Shown in pieces: positions 1 through 7,618 of a DNA stretch of 11,974 nt. Each line of letters begins with the position of its first letter. The first letter of the stretch is position 1. The position numbers were made by a program, and so were the translations under genes. The notes below the pieces were generated by a model. That model was given only the letters and a program-made list of their open reading frames with translations. It made no database searches and had not been told where the DNA came from. The DNA comes from Pseudomonadota bacterium (lineage in GTDB: Bacteria > Pseudomonadota > Gammaproteobacteria > Burkholderiales > Nitrosomonadaceae): contig JAFEEV010000352.1 in assembly GCA_018240935.1 (NCBI GenBank), forward strand, positions 1 through 11,974. The letters run 5' to 3'.

Positions 1-27
1 ACCTGCAGCGCTTTTGAGAAAGTTTTG
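1..27 (-). pseudogene. IS5-type transposase remnant, distal fragment
   Basis: Read on the minus strand, these bases give the peptide KNFLKSAAG and run off the window edge. This matches the segment that follows the HMKNNGLFGKN stretch seen at 522-706, from which it is separated by an inserted IS1595-type element. If the insert and one copy of the 7-bp repeat are removed, the reading frame continues as GKNFLKSAAG. That resembles the C-terminal 'H-M-K...G-R-N-x-L-K-G' region of IS5-family DDE transposases. The family call is from memory of the motif. The gene is broken and partial. Confidence 0.6.
20..26. repeat. Left copy of 7-bp target-site repeat AAGTTTT
   Basis: AAGTTTT lies directly left of the GGGGCCTGTAGTAG end of the IS1595-type element. 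The same seven bases recur at 522-528, directly right of the other end. IS1595-family elements usually make 8-bp duplications; here the eighth base differs (G against T), so one base may have mutated. The restored reading frame of the interrupted transposase supports a real duplication. Confidence 0.65.
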
Positions 28-521
28 GGGCCTGTAGTAGATTAGTTTAGATGCTAAGCTAATTGAATGAAGATAAGTCATTGTGGATTATTGAAGAAAA
101 TACAATCAAGGCTGCTGGAGTATTTTGTGTTGGAGGTTACAGCAAGATCGGTAGCCGATATACTGGAAATATAACTCAATAGTGCAGCACTGTTTTATCG
201 CAAAATACGGGAAGTAATTGTTTACCATCTGGAGCAGGAATCTCACGAAATTTTTGATGGTGTGGTGGAATTAGATGAAAGCTACTTTGGCACTTCGATG
301 TCGTTTAGGGTAATGGGTGTCCATTCCATTAGGCTACAACGGCATTGAAAACTTCTAGAATCAGACTAAACGCGTCTTAAGAAAATACAATGGTATTCCT
401 AAGGGATCATTTCCACTATTTCTCAAATAATGCGAATTCAGACTCAACTATGGAACTCTTAAACAACAACTAAAAATACTTAAACTTTGGACTCAGATTT
501 AACCGGATCTACTACAATCCC
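28..521. mobile_element. Decayed IS1595-family (IS1016-like) insertion sequence
   Basis: The two ends form an imperfect inverted repeat: GGG-CC-TGTAGTAGAT at the left and, on the other strand, GGG-AT-TGTAGTAGAT at the right. Between them is a single plus-strand transposase pseudogene. At about 494 bp it is shorter than I would expect for a complete element of this group, in line with an internal deletion. It sits in an older IS5-type gene and is flanked by a 7-bp direct repeat. Confidence 0.7.
67..502 (+). pseudogene. IS1595-family transposase pseudogene
   Basis: From the ATG at 67 the frame reads through VTARSVADILEI to an in-frame TAA at 172-174. It continues as LNSAALFYRKIRE and VVELDESYFG, the latter holding the first acidic catalytic motif of IS1595/IS1016 transposases. 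After about 289 the middle of the gene is missing. The C-terminal part resumes with GYNGIENF, a stop in place of the usual Trp, then NQTKRVLRKYNGIPKGSF, another stop in place of Glu, and the natural end at 500-502. Two nonsense changes and an internal deletion make it non-functional. The family call rests on the recognisable DESYFG and NGIENFW-type motifs. Confidence 0.8.
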
Positions 522-528
522 AAGTTTT
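522..528. repeat. Right copy of 7-bp target-site repeat AAGTTTT
   Basis: This is the second copy of the direct repeat that brackets the IS1595-type element (the other is at 20-26). It lies inside the remnant IS5-type transposase gene. Confidence 0.65.
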
Positions 529-706
529 TTCCAAAAAGCCCATTATTCTTCATGTGCCTGAATCATTGGCTCCACTGCATTGCGCTGTTTGATTTTCTTT
601 TTGATTGCTAACGTCACTGTTCGCCTGGCACCTGTAATCCATACCTTGACTCCCTCTGTCAGTCCGTGACGGTGGTAGCCACGGTCGGTGTAAATTTCCT
701 TCGACG
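522..706 (-). pseudogene. IS5-type transposase remnant, proximal fragment
   Basis: On the minus strand, from about 706 down, the peptide KEIYTDRGYHRHG...VWITGARRTVTLAIKKKIKQRNAVEPMI is readable. A one-base frameshift near 560 follows, then HMKNNGLFGKN up to the IS1595-type insertion. The DRGY, RR...I and N-A-V-E-P-M-I-G-H-M-K motifs are typical of the C-terminal half of IS5-family DDE transposases; the last contains the catalytic Glu. No N-terminal half is seen upstream of about 710, so only a 3' fragment remains. The open frame at 550-750 in another phase is a shadow of this gene. Confidence 0.65.
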
Positions 707-834
707 GTGTGCATGTTCATAACCGGCGTGAAATGAAAGTTTCGAAGCAACCTCGACTTGTCTGAGACTCAAGACTGATAAGCATTATCGGTTAGCAAAC
801 ACCTAAAGACCATTGGCCTAGTCCACTCCTAGCG

Positions 835-2010
835 TTAAGTGGCGGAGTACGCATCGCCTGTAAGTAGCATTACGGAAATCTCTGGCTTTGATGCTTTGAT
901 CGTATCGACCGATGCAACATACCGAGTTGGCTCGGCATGCGGGATTGCTACTCCGTACTTGTCGTTGAGATCAGATGGCCTCATTTCAAAGCAAGCCAGC
1001 CCGGCGCCCAACGTAATAAGCTTACTCCCGAGCGGTGTAACCACTAGCCGACAACCACCCATAATAGTCATACTGTTACGGTAACGCTGCATCGCACCGA
1101 GCAGTTGACGATATGCCTCAAATGGGTTCGACTCATGGGCGTACAAGATATTTGACGTAGGAGTTTGTCGACTGTCGAACAACGGTATCTTGTACTCCAC
1201 TAGCAAATTGTCAGCACGCCTAGGGTTGCGTGAGGGATGTGGCAGAACAGGGCATATCTCTGCTGAGTTGGGAATCACTGCGGAAGCCATGACTTTTTGA
1301 AGTTGGCTTACACGTCCCTCTCCCAAGATGGGGAACCAAACCAGAGGCCAGTCCTGGACGCTCTCTGCATGCAGAGCGCCAGAAAAACCTGGAATCATGA
1401 CGAGGTCATTGCTTGGATCCTCGGCCTGAATGTGTCCGTCAAGAGCAGCATCTTCGCCTACCAGGACTTGGAAGTTCACACCGTTCGCCGTCAGTGGCGA
1501 GATTTCACCTCCGGCATTCTTGTTGGGAACGAGCTTGTTAAGCAAGCTCGTCAGCAACGAGAGGTAAGCAACACGCGGAAGAGAGCTGACATCCAAGACA
1601 ATGTCGGTCTGGTCTGTCACTTCGGCCAGTACCTGGCTCGTTCCGAGTTTTAGGGCAGTTCCTGTGCTGAGGTCGTCCTCGCCACCCGACGATCCACCAA
1701 TTGTAATAGTCTGGCAACCACCAAACGGGGCGAAAACCGACTGGAGTGCCGCAGCGTTTTCCTCGGTCAGTTGACTGATTTCGTCATCGAGCGTGTAATC
1801 GCTGAAACCGATCAACAGAAGTTGCGCTTTCTCGATTCTACGCCCTGAGGCCTGCACGCTTGAAACGAATTCGCGCATGACATTCTGGGCTCGGACATCG
1901 AAACCGCGCCCCGCGATATAGAGAATCCTGACCGGTCGGGAATCAAACAGCTGATCCCATAACTCGTGGACATCGCGCCCGCGTCGAAAGATGTAGTGGT
2001 CCCAAAGCAT
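835..2010 (-). CDS. Uncharacterised Rossmann-like protein, last gene of the cargo operon
   Basis: I do not recognise this 391-residue family. The ATG at 2010 is preferred over the upstream in-frame ATG at 2067. It lies 2 bp after the stop of the ATPase gene, with GGAG and GAG purine tracts just upstream, whereas 2067 would overlap the ATPase by 55 bp. Visible features: an N-terminal strand with a glycine-rich turn, ILYIAGRGFD (residues 29-38), then alternating hydrophobic strands and helices (LLLIGFS near 64-70). DIVLDVSSLPR (136-146) is a strand followed by a Ser-Ser-x-Pro-Arg turn, a typical ligand-binding position in a Rossmannoid fold. No signal peptide or membrane segment is evident, so it is probably cytosolic. 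Its place at the end of the operon fits an effector or a ligand sensor, but that is inference. The call as a real gene is secure; the function is not. Confidence 0.85.
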   Translation of the reverse strand: MLWDHYIFRRGRDVHELWDQLFDSRPVRILYIAGRGFDVRAQNVMREFVSSVQASGRRIEKAQLLLIGFSDYTLDDEISQLTEENAAALQSVFAPFGGCQTITIGGSSGGEDDLSTGTALKLGTSQVLAEVTDQTDIVLDVSSLPRVAYLSLLTSLLNKLVPNKNAGGEISPLTANGVNFQVLVGEDAALDGHIQAEDPSNDLVMIPGFSGALHAESVQDWPLVWFPILGEGRVSQLQKVMASAVIPNSAEICPVLPHPSRNPRRADNLLVEYKIPLFDSRQTPTSNILYAHESNPFEAYRQLLGAMQRYRNSMTIMGGCRLVVTPLGSKLITLGAGLACFEMRPSDLNDKYGVAIPHAEPTRYVASVDTIKASKPEISVMLLTGDAYSAT

Positions 2011-2012
2011 TC

Positions 2013-3935
2013 TTAGCTCATCTCCAACTTGCGTCGCCGGTTCGGAACAAAACCGCGCTCCATCCAATCGATGAGCTCACTTACTGATACGTCCTGCCAT
2101 CCCCCCATTTGCACTGGCAGTCCGTAACAGGCACAAAGCGTCCGATTCAGATAGAAGATCATTCCGCTTTCCCGTGATGCACTTGCAGAGCTTTGTTTCG
2201 TTACAACAAGATTATCGGCAGCGCATTCGGCAAGCACTCGGGTCAGAATATCGCCCATGCCGCCCAGGGCTCTTGAGGTCGAATGTAGCTTGGCAAACTC
2301 CGTTTGAGACAAACGTATACCCGTTACTCCCGGGGCATAGGGCGCGTTTCGCTGAAATGTTTTTTCGCGACAAAACCCGCCTATCGAATCGAGAAGTCGG
2401 AAGGCACGTGAACCCTCAGTATGATTTTTCGGAATAAACTCGCGTTTGCGCTTCGCCGCTTCGACGAGAAGTTTCTCTTGTTCAGATGGCGATAGAACCA
2501 ATTGCGGTTTCCGTAATACTTGTTTTGCTTGCAACCCAACGTAGAGGGCGGCGGCAAGTGATAACAACTCCTCAATATTGCTTGTCGCCAATACGCATAG
2601 GCGTTCGAGACCATAGTAGTACGGGATCTTTAGTTCGTCATGGATGAAGATTTCCGCAGCGCCACGTACCTGAGAATTGTCTTTATCCTCGAGCTCCTCC
2701 ATCGATAGCGCCAAGTCAAGTGTCATCTGCCTCTTTGCTTCGTCGCGAGTTATCCACGTACGTATGACGTACATGTCGATGAGCGCTTCGATCGTCGGTT
2801 CTGCGACTCGTTGTTGAGCTCGTGCCAACCATTCGCTGTATCGAACATTGCCCTCATGCCTGCGCACCTCAGTATTAAAAGCCTCGATCCCTCGAGTGAC
2901 CTCTTCCCTGATTTCGTCGGGAGAATATTCGCTTTGGAGACACTGCGAGAATGAGCTTGATGCAACGACGTCTTGGAGGGACATTCGCCGGTCAAGAATA
3001 TTCTGCGCGAACGCCATGAACTGGTGGGTACCCTTGGACCCGCTCCACATGTCCTCAAGTGCGTATTCGCGCAGGTCACGTCCTTGGCGAGCCCCCTGCG
3101 AAAGTAGATCATTTCCAAGTGCGCTTGCTCTCTCGGCAAGCCATACTGGAATGGTGGGACGCAATACCGTAAGCTCGTCAATCAGGAGTGTTCGCTGCTT
3201 CCGACGTAATTTGTGGAGATCGTCAATCATCAGAAGGCGCCGCGGTGCAACGATTCGATCCTTGAAATGGAAGCTAACGGATTGAAGCCAGAGAATGCTC
3301 TCAAATCGCACATGCAATGGCATGCTTGCATCCTGATGGCCAGCAAATGCGTCAAGCTGTGCGTAGACGCGTTGCTCATGCTGCTCTGCCCAGGCCACGA
3401 GCTGACGGGGGTCTTCGTGGCGTGGAATACACTTCAGGTCGGCGGCGGACTCACCGTAAGTCAAGCGAACCGCGCCAAGTTGCTCGGTAGAACTGATGCC
3501 GACCAAAGCACTGATACTGCGCAGCGTCCGAAGTACAACTCGGCAATCCAGTAGCGCTCGGAACAACCCTTCATTTGCGAGCTCGGCGCCTGGAGGAAGG
3601 TCGGCATAACCAGAGGCGCACGACAAGATGACACCAAGCATTTGCGGACCGTCCTGATCATCGACCACTCCGCGAGAGACAAGGTGTTTAAATGATTCTG
3701 TGAGTTCAGGAATATGCCGCGAACTCCAGAATGCACCTAATGCTGTCGGCGTAAACGCCCGTAGTAGCGTCGTCTTACCGGCCCCGGGCGCACTGCGGAA
3801 AATATGTACTGCCCCCTCGAAAGCGTCCTCTGCCAACTTCTCCAATATCTTCGGGGAGAACAGTCGGGCGAAATCCATGTCCGATGTAGTTCGCTCGGAC
3901 ATCCTTTCGAGAAAAGGGTTAGCCTTGTATGCCAT
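2013..3935 (-). CDS. Large P-loop ATPase (AAA+/STAND-like), 640 residues
   Basis: This is a P-loop NTPase. Walker A is SAPGAGKTT (residues 48-56, Lys54) and Walker B is LLMIDD (234-239), followed by a long, mostly helical C-terminal region of about 400 residues. The start at 3935 is chosen because its ATG overlaps the stop of the preceding gene as TAATG, with an AGAGAG purine tract upstream. The longer frame to 4058 would add 41 residues inside the phosphoribosyltransferase-like gene. The wide gap between Walker A and B (about 180 residues) indicates an insert in the core, as in several AAA+/ORC-like or STAND-type ATPases of conflict systems. No transmembrane segment is seen. The role is probably an NTP-driven switch or motor for the operon's effector; the exact clade cannot be assigned by eye. 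Translation is very likely coupled to the upstream gene. Confidence 0.88.
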   Translation of the reverse strand: MAYKANPFLERMSERTTSDMDFARLFSPKILEKLAEDAFEGAVHIFRSAPGAGKTTLLRAFTPTALGAFWSSRHIPELTESFKHLVSRGVVDDQDGPQMLGVILSCASGYADLPPGAELANEGLFRALLDCRVVLRTLRSISALVGISSTEQLGAVRLTYGESAADLKCIPRHEDPRQLVAWAEQHEQRVYAQLDAFAGHQDASMPLHVRFESILWLQSVSFHFKDRIVAPRRLLMIDDLHKLRRKQRTLLIDELTVLRPTIPVWLAERASALGNDLLSQGARQGRDLREYALEDMWSGSKGTHQFMAFAQNILDRRMSLQDVVASSSFSQCLQSEYSPDEIREEVTRGIEAFNTEVRRHEGNVRYSEWLARAQQRVAEPTIEALIDMYVIRTWITRDEAKRQMTLDLALSMEELEDKDNSQVRGAAEIFIHDELKIPYYYGLERLCVLATSNIEELLSLAAALYVGLQAKQVLRKPQLVLSPSEQEKLLVEAAKRKREFIPKNHTEGSRAFRLLDSIGGFCREKTFQRNAPYAPGVTGIRLSQTEFAKLHSTSRALGGMGDILTRVLAECAADNLVVTKQSSASASRESGMIFYLNRTLCACYGLPVQMGGWQDVSVSELIDWMERGFVPNRRRKLEMS

Positions 3936-5041
3936 TAGAACTCTCTGTGCCTGCTCATCCTTGGGAACAGGCCGAACGGGTTGAAGGATTCCGGTCCCCA
4001 AAGCAGATAGATGGAGTTGTTTGGCGTGTTGTGTGATAAAACTACGGGCAATGCGCATCCGGCAAAGCCAAGCCGAGCGTCTGCGGTTCCCCCAACAGCA
4101 ATGTGCTTATCCGTTGCCCGAACGTCATAGTACGCCGTGTTGGCCAGCAAGTTGCTTAGCGGGAGAGAAACGTTCTGCGTCAGAGCGATATCCGGCTCTA
4201 TGGGGCAAAGGACTCTAATCTGGAGCGGCTTGTATCCGAATTCGGACGTGAATCGTTCAACCCAGTATTCAATGTGATCGATTGCCTGGCGGGTCGCTAC
4301 GTAGAGCAACAAGAAGACCTCGTAGTGCACCGGATCTACCAGATCGCCCCGATGTAGCCTGTCGTAGATCTTCCGAATTTTGCCCTTGAAGACGCCTTTG
4401 CTCGCATCATAGCGAATATAGGTGTTACCGCTCCCGGAAAAGTCGTCTAGAAGCCAGATCAGATTGAATCGTGCTTGCTCTGCAGGATACCCATTCTTCT
4501 TCAGCGTCTCCTCAAGATCATCGGTCATTTCCTCGGCCTTGTCTTCACCAAGTTCATAGGCCTGCCATATTTGCTCGTTGCTGATCGCATTGCCGCTCGC
4601 GCGTCGAAGCTCGTTCGTCCTGGCACCATCGCTGAGTCCCAGATAGAGCGATTTGATTCGTAGTTCCTCGAAACGTCTATGACGAACAATCTTCATTATC
4701 CGATGGCTGGGTATGTCATATTCCTCTGCCACCAGACGCATGCGCTCCTGCACTATCACATCTGGGTAGGCGGTACGGACTAAGTGCGAGAATTCTTCGT
4801 CAGAGAGGTACACCAACCGCTCGGTGACCAGCTCGAGAGCTGCTTCACGGTCAGGCTCGGCGAATTGGTTCAACCAGAGCGCCAAGTTTTCTATGAACCG
4901 GCGCCCAGGCCCGAATCGTTGATAGTGGTCATACTTGTAGTCGGCGAGTAGCTGCAGCTTGGGCAGGATTCGTGAGACTGTCGCCTCATCATGCCATCCC
5001 ATGACTGTAGCCAGAAGTTGCGCAGCATTTTGATCTCGCAT
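3935..5041 (-). CDS. Phosphoribosyltransferase-like protein with N-terminal helical/wHTH-like region
   Basis: This 368-residue protein has a clear PRPP-loop-like motif, LLDDFSGSGNTYIR (residues 197-210): a strand, two acidic residues (Asp199, Asp200) and a Gly/Ser/Thr loop, as in type I phosphoribosyltransferases. The first ~190 residues are helical and probably include a winged-helix-like segment (about 60-130). The C-terminus has a hydrophobic strand near 325-349 and ends with GLFPRMSRHREF, a tail I associate with phosphoribosyltransferase-like proteins of prokaryotic conflict operons (the 'PRTase-CE' type described by the Aravind group). That family name is from memory. It starts 17 bp after the SIS-HAD stop, with AGGT about 9 nt upstream of the ATG. 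It may make or break an N-glycosidic bond using PRPP or a nucleotide; the substrate is unknown. Confidence 0.8.
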   Translation of the reverse strand: MRDQNAAQLLATVMGWHDEATVSRILPKLQLLADYKYDHYQRFGPGRRFIENLALWLNQFAEPDREAALELVTERLVYLSDEEFSHLVRTAYPDVIVQERMRLVAEEYDIPSHRIMKIVRHRRFEELRIKSLYLGLSDGARTNELRRASGNAISNEQIWQAYELGEDKAEEMTDDLEETLKKNGYPAEQARFNLIWLLDDFSGSGNTYIRYDASKGVFKGKIRKIYDRLHRGDLVDPVHYEVFLLLYVATRQAIDHIEYWVERFTSEFGYKPLQIRVLCPIEPDIALTQNVSLPLSNLLANTAYYDVRATDKHIAVGGTADARLGFAGCALPVVLSHNTPNNSIYLLWGPESFNPFGLFPRMSRHREF

Positions 5042-5058
5042 GTATCGACCTGATGTCC

Positions 5059-7002
5059 TTAATGGGGTATTGAAATATGAAACCGGTTGGCACCAGATTC
5101 AATTGTGATCTGATTGAGATACCAAAGTGTCGCGTCCACGTCCCGCAAATGAGCTGGTGCTAGCTTCCAGCCACGATCAAGCCTTCGTGAGGGGACGTCT
5201 ACACTCAAAGAATACTTGTGCTCAAGCAATGCCGTGTCGTTGCCAGGCCATGCCCCCTGATCACCCATCGTCAATATAGCTTGCGGGTCTATTTTGAAAT
5301 TTTGGATGATGTGCGCAATCAATCTCGCTTTGCTTATACCCTTAGCCAGCACATCAATTGAATGCTTGCTTCTAACCATACTCGATAAATCAAGTCCAGC
5401 CTGGCGTAACGAGTCGGCCATCACAAACCACATCTGCTCGGTCGACAGCCCTTCGCGGAAGCGAATACTGACTTGGTAGGGATGGGTAGTTCTTACATCC
5501 TGAATAGGTACACCCAGATTTCTCAATCGCACCGCGATTCGATTAACATGACTTAAAAACTCGCTGGTTTCGATCCTTTGTTCTGGTGCTGAGGCAGCAC
5601 TGCCAACCCATCCCCCGTTATAAAGACCAAGCTGGATATGTCCCAATACGTCGGATGAGAGGCTCTCCTGCAGACGCTCCTGAATTGAGCCTCCACGACC
5701 AGATGCTATACCAACGACAACCCCGGCCTGTACCAGTTTTTCGATTTGTTCCAACACGCTCTTTGGTGGCGCCCCATCCTTCCTTTGTGAGCTACAAAGA
5801 GTACCATCATAGTCAAAGACCACAGCATGGAAGTGCTGCTTATCTAATGCGTCACAGAATGCTTCTCGTTCGCGAAGAATCGCCCCCGTGCTTCGCGCAG
5901 AAGGCCAATGTGCACCTAGTACTTCCGATTTTGAAAGTTCGGCACCGTCTGAGTGATTCACTGGCGCTGGAACAACGGCAAGCAAGTCGAGGTAATACAA
6001 TTCCCTCCCGAACTGTGGAACATCCGGACGTCCAGGATCTTTGCCAAGCATACGAGCAATCTCAGCAACGAAGTGCATCTGCGCGATAATTCCCGCAATC
6101 AAATCAGAGGGGGATGAGCCGTTAAGAGGCATCGTATAAGCGGGAATGTCACTAGGCACGAGTGCAACCATATGCCCCCATAGATCACCAAGCGTTGGTT
6201 CGGTCAATACCAACATCGCGCATTCATCTGGGCGCTGCGCAAGCCAGAGGTGCCGTCCATGAGCGTATGACCGAATATCGGCCAATTGACAATGAAGCAA
6301 CGCCGCTTCAGACAATTTGGATTCAAGATCGGCGGCAATGGGGCGAAGGAGCGGCGAAAACACAACGGTCAGTGTACCGCGTCTTGCTACTTCAGTGATG
6401 AAGTCCTGTGCGTTTTCCAGCCACTCTGTAATCGACTGGTTACCGATTCGCAGATGGTCTAGTTGCGAGGGTAGCGCATCCTTGTGGCGGTGTTGGTCGA
6501 GCTCACCATAAGCTCGGGCAACGACTGTTGCATCTAACAACAGACTGTTGGTTGCCAGATAGCCATCTTTCTTTTCGAGATCGAAGACGTGCGCACTTAC
6601 ATCCGTAAGTCCGCTTACACACTCCTGTAGTGGACTGCTTGTGCGATTGGTCAGAACGTGGATCGTTCTCGCGCTATGCCTGCGCGCTCGCCGCAATGCT
6701 TCAGAGATATCTGGATTTCGTCCTTCGGCAGAGATAAGGAATACCGGACTGGATGCCGCCAGCGTAGGATTGCAGATTACCTCCAAAGGGGTAACCGGTC
6801 TGGATACACGCCCCGTATACGTCTCGTGCAAATTGCACAGCAATGACGCCACCGTATACGACCCACCTGAGCCGACGCCAATGATACTTGATTCACAAGC
6901 GGCCGCTATTGCCGATCTCAGCGGCGCCACATCGAGCATCAAACCATGCTGATATGTCGCTGCAAGCTGATCTAGCTCCGTATCGTAATGGCTGTTATCC
7001 AT
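5059..7002 (-). CDS. SIS-domain sugar isomerase fused to HAD-family phosphatase
   Basis: A 647-residue fusion. The N-terminal part looks like a double SIS (sugar isomerase) module as in GlmS/AgaS-type proteins. The first SIS spans about residues 35-165, with IIGVGSGGSYT (40-50) and FLISAEGRNPD (88-98). The second spans about 190-340 and contains DIRSYAHGRH (242-251), in the position of the E-x-x-HG motif of these isomerases. The C-terminal part (about 391-640) is a HAD hydrolase with all four motifs: DYDGT (397-401), ASGR (433-436), Lys558 in KGISKAR, and GDQ...GND (580-589). The cap between motifs II and III fits Cof/SPP-type sugar phosphatases. The likely reaction is isomerisation of a (amino)sugar phosphate and dephosphorylation of it or a related product in the cytosol; the substrate is unknown. 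The start at 7002 is 10 bp after the NADAR stop and has only a weak ribosome site, which suggests translational coupling. Confidence 0.88.
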   Translation of the reverse strand: MDNSHYDTELDQLAATYQHGLMLDVAPLRSAIAAACESSIIGVGSGGSYTVASLLCNLHETYTGRVSRPVTPLEVICNPTLAASSPVFLISAEGRNPDISEALRRARRHSARTIHVLTNRTSSPLQECVSGLTDVSAHVFDLEKKDGYLATNSLLLDATVVARAYGELDQHRHKDALPSQLDHLRIGNQSITEWLENAQDFITEVARRGTLTVVFSPLLRPIAADLESKLSEAALLHCQLADIRSYAHGRHLWLAQRPDECAMLVLTEPTLGDLWGHMVALVPSDIPAYTMPLNGSSPSDLIAGIIAQMHFVAEIARMLGKDPGRPDVPQFGRELYYLDLLAVVPAPVNHSDGAELSKSEVLGAHWPSARSTGAILREREAFCDALDKQHFHAVVFDYDGTLCSSQRKDGAPPKSVLEQIEKLVQAGVVVGIASGRGGSIQERLQESLSSDVLGHIQLGLYNGGWVGSAASAPEQRIETSEFLSHVNRIAVRLRNLGVPIQDVRTTHPYQVSIRFREGLSTEQMWFVMADSLRQAGLDLSSMVRSKHSIDVLAKGISKARLIAHIIQNFKIDPQAILTMGDQGAWPGNDTALLEHKYSLSVDVPSRRLDRGWKLAPAHLRDVDATLWYLNQITIESGANRFHISIPH

Positions 7003-7012
7003 CTTGGATACA

Positions 7013-7618
7013 TCAGCACGCTAGCTCGACTATCGCCATTCCCGACAAGGAATGGGCTCGCGATTTTCCGTTCGGCTTCGTATTACTTTTTGACTGTACA
7101 GACTTGCTCCTAAGCTCTGAACGCAGCTCCATGAGGAGGACTCCCAGCATATTTTTGCCTTTTCCGTTCACTTCACCCCACAGACGATTGACGGGGTTAT
7201 CTGTCTTAGCCGACTCAACTAATCGCGCATCCCCCGTGGAAAGGAGCAATTCACGGAGATCCTGATGCTGGGTGAATTTGGCACGCAATACGCCCCGCAT
7301 CCGATCGAACTTCACCTTCGACCAGTCCGGAACAATATCCCACGTATATAACCCATGAGCAGCCATTGCCACCAGCGATGGACTTGGTGCGCTCAAAATC
7401 CATTCGCGCACCGATTCCTTGGCTGCCTTGCCTGCCTGGTATGCATGCTCAGATGTCGGATACTCGCGTCCCTCAAACACTATGGGGCGCCTGTATAGGT
7501 TACTGAACACCCCATAGGGCTTCTCATTCGCACGATAGAAATGAATCTCAGGCAAACCTGCATCATCGTTACACCCCTGCATTGAAGAGGCTTTCTGGGG
7601 TTTCGCGGATCTTTTCAT
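7013..7618 (-). CDS. NADAR-domain (YbiA-like) protein
   Basis: A 201-residue protein with a full NADAR domain (about residues 24-170). It shows IHFYRANEKPYGVFSN (25-40), YPTSEHAYQAGK (53-64, with the catalytic-type Glu57), the LRAKFTQH helix (111-118) and LWGEVNGKGKNMLG (146-159). E. coli YbiA hydrolyses the N-glycosidic bond of riboflavin-pathway intermediates, and some NADAR proteins are reported to remove ADP-ribose from guanine bases. The natural substrate here is unknown. The start at 7618 is supported by AAGGA nine bases upstream; Met13 (7582) has no such site. The gene overlaps the preceding RHH-like frame by 50 bp. Residues ~171-201 form a Ser/Lys-rich tail beyond the normal end of the family. 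No DarT-like ADP-ribosyltransferase gene is present in the window to pair with it. Confidence 0.9.
   Translation of the reverse strand: MKRSAKPQKASSMQGCNDDAGLPEIHFYRANEKPYGVFSNLYRRPIVFEGREYPTSEHAYQAGKAAKESVREWILSAPSPSLVAMAAHGLYTWDIVPDWSKVKFDRMRGVLRAKFTQHQDLRELLLSTGDARLVESAKTDNPVNRLWGEVNGKGKNMLGVLLMELRSELRSKSVQSKSNTKPNGKSRAHSLSGMAIVELAC

Noticed and set aside
775..791. Hairpin CTGATAA-GCA-TTATCGG downstream of the operon as a terminator
   Set aside because: The stem is short, A+T rich and has no T run on the minus strand after it; too weak to call.
1297..1653. Plus-strand open frame of 118 residues
   Set aside because: It is antisense to the terminal operon gene and its composition is that of a shadow frame.
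2011..2067. Upstream start of the terminal operon gene at 2067
   Set aside because: It would overlap the ATPase gene by 55 bp; the ATG at 2010 lies 2 bp after the ATPase stop and has purine-rich upstream bases.
2750..3285. Open frames of 143 (minus) and 145 (plus) residues inside the ATPase gene
   Set aside because: Both lie fully within the ATPase coding region in other frames and have Arg/Ser/Cys-rich, low-complexity translations.
3936..4058. Upstream start that adds 41 residues to the ATPase
   Set aside because: It lies wholly inside the phosphoribosyltransferase-like gene, whereas the ATG at 3935 forms a TAATG stop/start overlap with a purine tract before it.
5586..6089. Plus-strand open frame of 167 residues
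   Set aside because: It is antisense to the SIS-HAD gene, has no recognisable motif and no ribosome site; a shadow frame.
7569..7618. RHH-like plus NADAR as a simple toxin-antitoxin pair
   Set aside because: The overlap looks like a toxin-antitoxin junction, but no ADP-ribosyltransferase toxin is present and NADAR itself is usually the reversing enzyme.
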